From positions 156,083-220,082 of the forward strand of contig CAZVPF010000001.1 of assembly GCA_964628195.1 (NCBI GenBank): 64,000 nt of DNA, in the 5' to 3' direction. Origin of the DNA: CAZVPF01 sp964628195 (GTDB taxonomy: Bacteria; Planctomycetota; Phycisphaerae; Sedimentisphaerales; Anaerohalosphaeraceae). The position numbers and the translations under genes were made by a program. This document shows, piece by piece, positions 33,037 through 40,908 of the stretch. The stretch's first letter is position 1, and every line of letters starts with the position of its first letter. The notes under the pieces are model-generated. The model was not told where the DNA came from, searched no databases, and worked only from the letters and a program-made list of their open reading frames with translations.

Positions 33037-36000
33037 TTGAGAAAAACAGCCGTATCAATTTTGATCGTCACGAGCCTTTTATCAACCTTCACTTTTGCGG
33101 CAAAGAAATATACCTACCTCGACCTTGTAAACAAACTTACCGACCTTGAGAGCCTCGCTGTTCTGCCCCAGCCCGGCGAAAAGTGCGCACAGTTTTCAAG
33201 CTACGACCGCAGCAGCAAGTACGACCCGCAAACCGGGCAGTACATTGACTGGCAGGCAAACGAGGACTGGACCGGTTACGTACGTAAGGAAGGGGAAAAC
33301 TACGTCCTTGCCGAAATGGACGGGCCGGGCGTTATCTGGCGGATATGGAGCGCGAAAACCGGTGAGGGAAATGTTAAGGTCTTCCTCGACGGCAATACCG
33401 AACCTGCAATAGACATGCCCTTTTCCGATTTCTTCAGCGGTCAAAAACCACCCTTCAATAGGTCCGAACTTGTCTACACCGCCGCAATGGGGCTGAATTG
33501 CTATATACCTATACCTTATCAAAAGTCATGCAAAATAATTGCTGATAAAAACTGGCCTTACAAGGTGCTGCCGGACCTGGACCCGGGCGTCTTTTTTCAC
33601 TTCACGTACACGACGTACCCCGAAGGAACCGAACTGCCGACGTTCAGTATGAATTTATCGGAAAGCGAAAACTCGGCACTGGATAGAGTAAACAATAAAC
33701 TGGCGAATACCGGCAGCAAACCCGCGGATATCCAGCCGGGCAGAATAACCCAAATCAGGACAATAACCGTCCAGCCGGGCCAGGCAATAGATGTCTTCGA
33801 CCTTAAAGGTCCCCGTGCCGTAACTTCGCTGAAAGTTGTCCCGCATTTCGATATCCCTGGAGATGACCACGACACGCTTCGCCTTTTAACCATGAGCATT
33901 AACTGGGACAACGATGACAGGCCCGCTGTATGGTCGCCGCTGGGCGATTTCTTCGGCACAGCCCCGGGAGAGAATCACTATAAATCACTGCCGATGGGAA
34001 TGACAGACCACGAGTATTACAGCTTCTGGTACATGCCCTTCAGCGAGCGGGCAGTTATTAAGATAACCAATGACAGTGATACCCCCCGCAAACTCACGTT
34101 AAAGGCAAGCCATGCCCCGCTTGAAATGCCCGTAGAGAAATTGGGCAGGTTCCACGCTAAATGGCACCGTGACGCCTTTCTCCCCCCACAGCAGCAAAGA
34201 CCCATAGACTGGACAATGCTGAAAACAACAGGCACGGGACGCTATTGCGGCGTAATGCTCCACGTCTGGCACCCGAGAGGCGGCTGGTGGGGCGAAGGTG
34301 ACGAAAAAATTTACATCGACGCAGAACCGTTCCCCTCCACTTTCGGCACAGGCTCGGAAGATTATTTCGGCTACGCCTGGTGCATACCGTCCCTGTTCAG
34401 AAAGGGTTTTCATAACCAGACTCACAGCAATCAGCCCCCGGACGCCAAAGTCGACCCGCACGAAGGAAATCGCGGACACGTATCGGTAAACCGCTGGCAC
34501 ATCGCCGACAACATGCCCTTCCAGGCTTCGTTCGAGGCGACCATCGAAAAATACTGCTCAAACAATTTCCCCACACTCTACGCAGCGGTAGCATACTGGT
34601 ACCAGGCCCCGGGCGGCAGTGACCCTTACCCCGTCGTTCCACCCGAGCTGAGGGTTGGATACTGGAAACCACTTGAACCGCCTTATAAGGTGAAAAATGC
34701 GATCGAAGCCGAAAAGATGCAAGTAGTCTCACGCTCCGCAGGAAACGCTTCGCCCCAGGGCATGATCGACTTCGACGGAAAATGGAGTAATGAAACCCAG
34801 CTCTGGTGGACTGGCGCAGCCCCGGGCGACCAGCTCGAGCTTGGCTTTGAAATCGACAAGTCCGGTACTTATGAATTGACGCTCGGCCTGACAAAGGCGG
34901 CTGATTACGGCATTGTCGAACTTTATCTTGACGGCGATAAAATTGCCGGCCCCATTGACCTCTACAACGACGGCGTGGTGCCGCTTGAATACGTTCATCC
35001 CCAGACGCTGGAACTCGAACCCGGCCGACATATATTGAAATTCAAAATAACCGGCGCCAACGAAAAAGCTGTCAGATCCTACATGGTGGGCATCGATTAT
35101 TTGAAACTCGAACCCGTTAAAGGGGTTTCAGGTGCAGGCGTTAAAAAAAAACTCTATGACTTGAGAAACAGGCAGATTCTCGTTCCAATGTGGGGCTGGC
35201 CTGTCGAGGAAATGGCACAGGCCGCTAAAAAGTTCGGTTACGAAGTAGTAAACTCGCCCCACGGCAACGACATGGAGAAGATAAAAAAAGAGGTCGAAAT
35301 ATGGTCCCGCCACGGCCTGAAGATGATCGCCCGCCCGGCGATTGAAGTTGCAGATCCATTCGACCCTCAAGACGTCCAGGAGGGAATAGAAAAACTTAAC
35401 GCGCTAATCGGTTATTACGACACCCAGCAGCACGTCGTTGCGGTAGTCATTACATGGGGCCTGTTCGGCGAAGGCGGATTTCCATGGGATTATAAATTCA
35501 CCGAAAAAGCCCGGCAGTCTTTTAATGAATATATGAACACGCCCGGCCTTGCTTTGCCCCAGCCGCCGGAGGTGGGCAAACCGGGGTCGATGAGGTGGCT
35601 GAAGTGGCTCGAATATCGTCAGCACACCCTCGTGAATTTTCGCAAAAAATTCCTCGCCTCGGCAAAAAAGCACACCGACAAACTTGTCGGTACCTGGAGC
35701 GAAGTGTATCCAACCGAGCATTATACCCTGAATATGGGCGATGCTCCCGGGGCGGATTTTATGTTCTACGACCTGTCTTTCGGGGATGTAACATGCAATC
35801 AGCGAATTGCTTTTGGCGAATCGCACGGCGATATGCAGCACTTCAAGACGTTTGAAGCCTGGCGCGACCATGAGTTGCCGCTCATGGCAAAAGCAGCCGG
35901 GGAAGGTGTTATTCCGATAGCCTTCCAGTTTCCTATGAGAAGGGGCCACGCTGTTGACTTCCTGTCCGAAACCACTGTTTTCACCGACACGATAGAGCAG

Positions 36001-36951
36001 GAATACAGCCTTCGTATAGGCCCCGACATACGCAGGCTCGTCAACGCTGCGAACAAACCCATCCCGCAGCCGCAAGTTGCCCTTGTTTACCAGTCATTTG
36101 CCGCTGCGGCGCTGCCCGGCGGAGGTGAATCGGATATACCAGGAAGCATCATGCCCCTGCCCTTTTACCAGAACATATCAACAAAGCAGATCGAGGGACT
36201 CATGCACCAGATGGGCATAGATATGCAGGTAATCCCATACAGGTGGCTGGAGGATAAGGACCTGAGCTCTTTTAAAGCTGTCATAATCCCCGACCCGGTC
36301 TACCTCAATGACAAAATGAAAAGCAATTTACAAAATGCAAATCGTCTGCTTTTATGCGGCGAATATATGCTTGCGCACCGTCAGCCGGAGATGTCAAAAG
36401 GCAATTACCTTGACGGTGCGGGCTTTGCCTCGCTGACCTTTACACCCGAACGAAAAATAATATATAAAAAGCTTCCCGCGGGTAAATTGGAGATAGAAAC
36501 CCCCGCCCACGAATGGTTGAAAGATATATCAATACCTGACACCCAAACCTATCCTTGCGACCAGTATTTTATTTTCGATCCCATGCCGAAAGATGCCCGA
36601 ACTCTGCTGACACTCGCAGGGACACCTGTCATAATTTCCACTCAAGACGGGCAACGTACTTATATAACCAATCGCCTGCTGAATCATGCATGGCAAAGCG
36701 ATTCTCCCTGGCTCGAAAATCTGCTGTATGCTTTTCTGCGAAATTATCTTGAAGATGCAGGTGTAAGGATAAATATAACAACCCCGCCCCTTGCAAGGGT
36801 CAATTTAAGCAGGTTCTACGGCAGTTACGGTCTTAGCGGAAATATCGCGTGGAACACCCTGGACAGGGACCTGGAAATTCAAACAGCCGATGGAAAAACA
36901 GTGACCGTACCGGCTTTCAATTGGACATTGGTCAACAGGCAAAAACGTTAA
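33037..36951 (+). CDS. Secreted fusion: GH172 (DUF2961), CBM35-like and GH42-like region
   Basis: 1304 residues. The TTG start at 33037 has CGGAG 10-14 bases upstream and opens a signal peptide (RKTAVSILIVTSLLSTFTFAAK). Residues about 60-545 are a DUF2961 double jelly roll with MDGPGVIWRIWSAK, GWWGEGDEKIYIDAE and FGTGSEDYFGYAW (E441). Residues about 555-705 are a CBM35-like beta-sandwich (AIEAEKMQVV, YELTLGLTKAADYGIVELYLDG, VGIDYLKLEPV). Residues about 715-1040 look like a degenerate TIM barrel (YYDTQQHVVAVVITWGLFGEGG). Residues about 1060-1304 contain the Rossmann-like segment FKAVIIPDPVYLNDKMKSNLQNANRLLLCG and a small beta end, as in GH42 trimerisation domains. It likely acts outside the cytoplasm on furanosides; whether the second half is an active enzyme is unclear. 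Confidence 0.75.
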   Translation: MRKTAVSILIVTSLLSTFTFAAKKYTYLDLVNKLTDLESLAVLPQPGEKCAQFSSYDRSSKYDPQTGQYIDWQANEDWTGYVRKEGENYVLAEMDGPGVIWRIWSAKTGEGNVKVFLDGNTEPAIDMPFSDFFSGQKPPFNRSELVYTAAMGLNCYIPIPYQKSCKIIADKNWPYKVLPDLDPGVFFHFTYTTYPEGTELPTFSMNLSESENSALDRVNNKLANTGSKPADIQPGRITQIRTITVQPGQAIDVFDLKGPRAVTSLKVVPHFDIPGDDHDTLRLLTMSINWDNDDRPAVWSPLGDFFGTAPGENHYKSLPMGMTDHEYYSFWYMPFSERAVIKITNDSDTPRKLTLKASHAPLEMPVEKLGRFHAKWHRDAFLPPQQQRPIDWTMLKTTGTGRYCGVMLHVWHPRGGWWGEGDEKIYIDAEPFPSTFGTGSEDYFGYAWCIPSLFRKGFHNQTHSNQPPDAKVDPHEGNRGHVSVNRWHIADNMPFQASFEATIEKYCSNNFPTLYAAVAYWYQAPGGSDPYPVVPPELRVGYWKPLEPPYKVKNAIEAEKMQVVSRSAGNASPQGMIDFDGKWSNETQLWWTGAAPGDQLELGFEIDKSGTYELTLGLTKAADYGIVELYLDGDKIAGPIDLYNDGVVPLEYVHPQTLELEPGRHILKFKITGANEKAVRSYMVGIDYLKLEPVKGVSGAGVKKKLYDLRNRQILVPMWGWPVEEMAQAAKKFGYEVVNSPHGNDMEKIKKEVEIWSRHGLKMIARPAIEVADPFDPQDVQEGIEKLNALIGYYDTQQHVVAVVITWGLFGEGGFPWDYKFTEKARQSFNEYMNTPGLALPQPPEVGKPGSMRWLKWLEYRQHTLVNFRKKFLASAKKHTDKLVGTWSEVYPTEHYTLNMGDAPGADFMFYDLSFGDVTCNQRIAFGESHGDMQHFKTFEAWRDHELPLMAKAAGEGVIPIAFQFPMRRGHAVDFLSETTVFTDTIEQEYSLRIGPDIRRLVNAANKPIPQPQVALVYQSFAAAALPGGGESDIPGSIMPLPFYQNISTKQIEGLMHQMGIDMQVIPYRWLEDKDLSSFKAVIIPDPVYLNDKMKSNLQNANRLLLCGEYMLAHRQPEMSKGNYLDGAGFASLTFTPERKIIYKKLPAGKLEIETPAHEWLKDISIPDTQTYPCDQYFIFDPMPKDARTLLTLAGTPVIISTQDGQRTYITNRLLNHAWQSDSPWLENLLYAFLRNYLEDAGVRINITTPPLARVNLSRFYGSYGLSGNIAWNTLDRDLEIQTADGKTVTVPAFNWTLVNRQKR

Positions 36952-37148
36952 CAAAAAGAAATCATACTGACAAAGCTGTATTTAATAAACCTGTTGGCGA
37001 TTGTTACATCGATCCGCTGCTTGAGGCCGTGTCACGTAATTTGAATATGCAGCGTGAGAAAAAATACCCGATCCTCACCTGTTATGTGTGCATATCAAAT
37101 TAATCCTGATTGCAACTGCCGGAATACAAAACCATTACTTCGAACAGG

Positions 37149-38147
37149 TCAAGGCGCTTGCCAATTCACAAGGTCCCGGCTCCGCGCAACACCGAGCTTA
37201 TTATCTCCGCGTTTGGCGTGAGTTTTGCCCTCAGTCCTGCCTGCGTATATACAGTAAAAATATCCATCCAAATCCCGCCGGTCTGCGATAAACCCTGCAT
37301 TGGAATTGTGGTCGGTATTAAAATCCTCCTGCGGCATTAAAAGCACCCTGCCGTTAACCCACTTCAGCCAATCCTCTTTCCGGCCCCCGCTGCCCGCCAT
37401 CTGATAGATATGCATTTCATGGGGACGGTAATCAGTCGTAAGCAGCATCCACTGACCGTCGATATTCATAAACTCGTAATTCTCATGCGTCCTGCCGTTG
37501 TCTTTTCCGTCGGCTGCCATCAAAAGCTGCGGCAAACCGTCCCCCACAAACTCCCACGCCCCGTCAATACTCAGGGCCCGTGCCAGGCGGGTTGTTCCGG
37601 GCTTGCCCTCTTTATACATCAAGTAATACTCGCTGCCGGTGTAAGCGACCGCCGCGTCGATAGCCCTCTTGCCGGCCGTTAAATTGTGTGCAAGCGGCAA
37701 GCCTTTTTGCCAGTCAACAAGGTTCGTGCTTACGGCATAAAAAAGCTGGTTCGGCTGGCCTTTCTTATCACCCCATGAATTATACGTGAGGTAGTACTTA
37801 TTCCCGATTTTATTGATACTCGGAGAGCACATCCCCCTCCAGTCATCAGACCTGCCGTCCCACAAAAACAGCGGCTCCGAGAACTCCTTAAAATCTTTGG
37901 TATAAACCGATGTAACATGACTCCGTTCGCGCCCCCGCTCGTAAAAAAATGCCGAAAAGAACAAATGAAAGACTCCGTCCTTCTCGATCATACACGCATC
38001 TTTGGTCGACCATCCTTCGTGAAAATATACGGGATTTTTGATTTCATACCAAAAATTCATCAATTCTGCATTTTGTTCTTTCCTGTCGACACAGCCGCAA
38101 AAAATTAACATGAACATAATAAGTGATATCAATGAAATGTATTTCAC
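37149..38147 (-). CDS. GH43-like five-bladed beta-propeller lipoprotein
   Basis: 332 residues from a GTG at 38147, chosen because AAGGAG lies 10 bases before it and because it gives a clean lipoprotein signal (KYISLISLIMFMLIFCGC, acylated C19). The frame is open further upstream to 38228 without support. Beta-propeller strands are visible: STKDACMIEKDGVFHLFFSA, MCSPSINKIGNKYYLTYNSW, AIDAAVAYTGSEYYLMYK, HENYEFMNIDGQWMLLTTD and SNAGFIADRRDLDGYFYCIYAG. This is the layout of GH43/GH32/GH117-type glycosidases, which use Asp, Asp and Glu around the central channel; D in TKDA and E in HENYEF are candidates. The substrate could be arabinose, xylose or galactose linked. Confidence 0.7.
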   Translation of the reverse strand: MKYISLISLIMFMLIFCGCVDRKEQNAELMNFWYEIKNPVYFHEGWSTKDACMIEKDGVFHLFFSAFFYERGRERSHVTSVYTKDFKEFSEPLFLWDGRSDDWRGMCSPSINKIGNKYYLTYNSWGDKKGQPNQLFYAVSTNLVDWQKGLPLAHNLTAGKRAIDAAVAYTGSEYYLMYKEGKPGTTRLARALSIDGAWEFVGDGLPQLLMAADGKDNGRTHENYEFMNIDGQWMLLTTDYRPHEMHIYQMAGSGGRKEDWLKWVNGRVLLMPQEDFNTDHNSNAGFIADRRDLDGYFYCIYAGRTEGKTHAKRGDNKLGVARSRDLVNWQAP

Positions 38148-38424
38148 TTGTTTGTAACTCCTTTTACCAGGTTGATCAACGGTTATATTCAAGTTGGTAA
38201 TTATCGGGGAAAGATCAATTCTTAGCAAGTTATTTCACATCCTTGCTGAACCTGGTTTTTCAAGGCCCTGTTGAAGTCAGGAAGAAACTGTAACCGGAAA
38301 GCTCAAATTCATTCATGCGGCTTTTTAAGATTGCAAAGCACCCCCTGATTGCTCTTTTGGCGTAATGAATTGTTAAAGACGGTCATTAATCCCGGACCGG
38401 CGCATCCCAGCCGATTCGGGCCGA

Positions 38425-38970
38425 TCAATGAAAGTCGAAAAGCGACTGTGTCTTGATAATTGTAACCTGTTCAGGATAGGCGTGGAAAGCGTGAACATGG
38501 AGCTCATCGCGCCTCGCCTCAAAGTCAATGTAACTGAAAGGCTCCAGCCCGCCCGTAGAAAGTTCCGGAAACTTCAAAAATATACCGCGATTACGTGAGA
38601 ACCTTTCAAGGTCCTTATGACTTTGCCGGTAGAGGTTAGGGCTCATTTTCTCGACCTGGAAGTCGGTCATATAGTTCAAACCCCTGCTCAGCGTGCATTT
38701 ATGGTTCCGCTGGCCCCGGAACTGAAAACGTTCGATAAGCCCTCGCTTCGGCAGCATCTGGCCCGGCGCCGAAATAACCTCCGTCAGGCACATCTTGTTT
38801 ATAAAGATGGTCACAACATGCGCACAGCCGGTCGCCCAGATAACGTTCTCGTATCTCTCGGTCTTGAGGTGCCGTCGAGAGTAGATATTGAAAAGCTCCG
38901 GGTGAAGAGGCCTTTGATAAAGTGAAAAGGACAATTCGCTAATCGCTAAGTTAGTTTTTGGTGCATCCAT
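38425..38970 (-). CDS. DUF2617 family protein
   Basis: 181 residues with no signal peptide or membrane helix. The start region (SELSFSLYQRPLHPELFNIYSRR) with the LHPELF core, and the following LTEVISAPGQMLPKRGLIE stretch, match a family of unknown function found mainly in planctomycetes. A clear promoter (39023-39052) lies upstream. No link to glycan degradation is evident; the neighbours on both sides read as separate units. Confidence 0.7.
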   Translation of the reverse strand: MDAPKTNLAISELSFSLYQRPLHPELFNIYSRRHLKTERYENVIWATGCAHVVTIFINKMCLTEVISAPGQMLPKRGLIERFQFRGQRNHKCTLSRGLNYMTDFQVEKMSPNLYRQSHKDLERFSRNRGIFLKFPELSTGGLEPFSYIDFEARRDELHVHAFHAYPEQVTIIKTQSLFDFH

Positions 38971-39022
38971 GTTTTTACCTGTATCAGAGTTTAATGCCCG
39001 TTTAACGGCCTTTACGAGCTTT

Positions 39023-39052
39023 ATTATACAAAATTCACGGCTGCAGGTTCAA
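39023..39052 (-). promoter_or_regulatory. Sigma-70 promoter for the DUF2617 gene
   Basis: On the minus strand, TTGAAC (39052-39047), an 18-base spacer and TATAAT (39028-39023) stand about 50 bases before the start at 38970. Confidence 0.6.
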
Positions 39053-39177
39053 GGGCATATTTCAGCGATTTTTCTCACGAACCTCGATTATAGGACCAAA
39101 ATCGCACAAGTCGGGCAAATTCAATGATTAAGAAACTTTAGTTTTTTCTGAATTTTTTTAAAAAAATATTAGATATC

Positions 39178-40080
39178 TTAATCTGCACCGACAAAAAACC
39201 AGTAATTCAGCCCCGCCGCCATGATGTCGTAAAAAACATGGCTGCCCGCTGCAACTCCAAACCCCCGAACCGCAAAAAGAACTGCGAAGTATATCCCCGC
39301 CATCAGCCGGAACAAAAATCGTGAAACCGAAAAGGCCTCACCCGTCTCGAAACTGCCGTTAATGAAAAAAAAGTGATGATGCACACTGAAAAGAACCGCC
39401 GAGACCAGAACCGCCAGAACAACCGACCATCCCCTGTCTATCCGCGCCACATCCTGAAGCAGTATCATCAACAGGCATATCAGCACCAGTCGAAATACGA
39501 GTTCCTCGTATATCCCCGCCCCGATCCCGGTCACGATATCTACAAAAAGCGGGTCGGCTGGGGCTGTCCCTGCCGCCTGCTCCATAGGCAAAACAGCCGT
39601 GCATAACTCGACACCGTTCTGTCCCCAAAAACCCCCCAGCCGCCACTGCCCCGCGGTGCGGTTAAAAAGCAGGCTAAGAACTATCAGCGGAAGGGCCAGT
39701 ATTATACACTCCAGCGTCATCGGAAAAAAATCGCCAACCCTCACCCGCCATTTCTGGCGTGAAGTAACCTGAAGTGCGACAAGAATAATTATAACTGCCA
39801 GCGGTGTCGCAACCCAGGTCATACGCGAACTGAAACCGAGCATTTCGAGCAGGTTCTGTATCCACACGAAAGATACCACCCGGATACTCGCGTCATAAAG
39901 CGATTCATTGAGAACTTCGGGATTGATCAGAATTGTCCCTATCTCGTAAAAAAGCAGGAAAGGCAGCAAAAACACAAGCGCATAGACAGGCCGTGAGGTC
40001 CTGTCCAGGTAAGAGTCTTTAAGGAAACTGAACAGTTGACCCGGCGGCTGTTTGGGTATATCTTTTGAAGCCTGTACCAT
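39178..40080 (-). CDS. CPBP family intramembrane glutamic protease (CAAX/Abi type)
   Basis: 300 residues with about seven to eight hydrophobic helices. The family motif EExxxR is seen at E192-E193 and R197 (GIYEELVFR). The later conserved histidines appear in SVHHHFFF and AAGSHVFYDIMAAGL. These enzymes cleave membrane-embedded substrates such as prenylated or bacteriocin-related peptides; the bacterial role is usually unknown. The gene is divergent from the DNA glycosylase gene, whose start lies 71 bases away. Confidence 0.85.
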   Translation of the reverse strand: MVQASKDIPKQPPGQLFSFLKDSYLDRTSRPVYALVFLLPFLLFYEIGTILINPEVLNESLYDASIRVVSFVWIQNLLEMLGFSSRMTWVATPLAVIIILVALQVTSRQKWRVRVGDFFPMTLECIILALPLIVLSLLFNRTAGQWRLGGFWGQNGVELCTAVLPMEQAAGTAPADPLFVDIVTGIGAGIYEELVFRLVLICLLMILLQDVARIDRGWSVVLAVLVSAVLFSVHHHFFFINGSFETGEAFSVSRFLFRLMAGIYFAVLFAVRGFGVAAGSHVFYDIMAAGLNYWFFVGAD

Positions 40081-40151
40081 GTATTGAGATTATTTCGATC
40101 GGCGGCGATTGTAAAGAAAAATATCTCCGCAGTTTTTTTAGAAAGGCAATT

Positions 40152-40811
40152 ATGCTCCGCGAAAGATTGATGAAAATTTACTCGCTGCTTTATGACCGTT
40201 TCGGACCGCAGGGCTGGTGGCCCGGCGAAGGCACGCTGGAAATAATAATAGGAGCGATCCTGACACAGAACACAAGCTGGAAAAACGTCGAACGAGCAAT
40301 AGCAAATATCCGTGCCGCAGGCCTGATGGACGCCGAAAAACTGCACCGGCTTGACCGTGAAAAACTCGCGGGGCTCATCCGACCGGCTGGTTACTTCAAC
40401 GTAAAGGCAAAAAGGCTGGCCAGCTTCTTGGCCTGGCTGAATGAAAACTGCCGGGCAAATCCAGACTCACTCAGGGACCGCAGCCCGCACACCCTGCGTG
40501 AGGAGCTTTTGGCGATAAACGGCATAGGTCCCGAAACCGCCGACTCAATCCTTCTCTATGCCCTCGAAAAACCTGTATTCGTTGTCGACACCTATACGTG
40601 CAGGGTAATGGGAAGACACGGGCTGATCGAACCGGGATGCACTTATCACGACGTGCAGCAGCTCTTCACCGGAACTTTGCAGCAGGACACAAAGCTTTTT
40701 AACGAGTACCACGCACTGCTCGTCTGCGTGGGCAAGGATTTCTGCAAACCAAAACCGAAATGCGAAAACTGCCCTCTCAAAAGCGACCCACATGAAATCG
40801 AGCAGTATTGA
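40152..40811 (+). CDS. Endonuclease III-like HhH-GPD DNA glycosylase with Fe-S cluster
   Basis: 219 residues from the ATG at 40152, which has AGAAAGG upstream; the earlier in-frame ATG at 40065 overlaps the divergent CPBP gene and adds non-family sequence. The start GGAILTQNTSW-like segment and the helix-hairpin-helix LLAINGIGPETADSILLYAL are typical of the Nth/MutY superfamily. The catalytic aspartate is in VVDTYTCRV. The lysine of bifunctional Nth (LPGVGRKTA) is glutamate here (GPETA), so it is probably a monofunctional glycosylase without strong AP-lyase action, like MagIII-type enzymes. Four C-terminal cysteines (C-x5-C-x5-C-x2-C) should hold a 4Fe-4S cluster. Confidence 0.82.
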   Translation: MLRERLMKIYSLLYDRFGPQGWWPGEGTLEIIIGAILTQNTSWKNVERAIANIRAAGLMDAEKLHRLDREKLAGLIRPAGYFNVKAKRLASFLAWLNENCRANPDSLRDRSPHTLREELLAINGIGPETADSILLYALEKPVFVVDTYTCRVMGRHGLIEPGCTYHDVQQLFTGTLQQDTKLFNEYHALLVCVGKDFCKPKPKCENCPLKSDPHEIEQY

Positions 40812-40908
40812 CAAGGGCCGTAATTGACAAAACAGCGATTTAATAGAGTGACTTAACCTTCAGTCCTTTTTGTTTGAGATATTATTTCGCAGCTTAGGAT
40901 GCAGTCGG

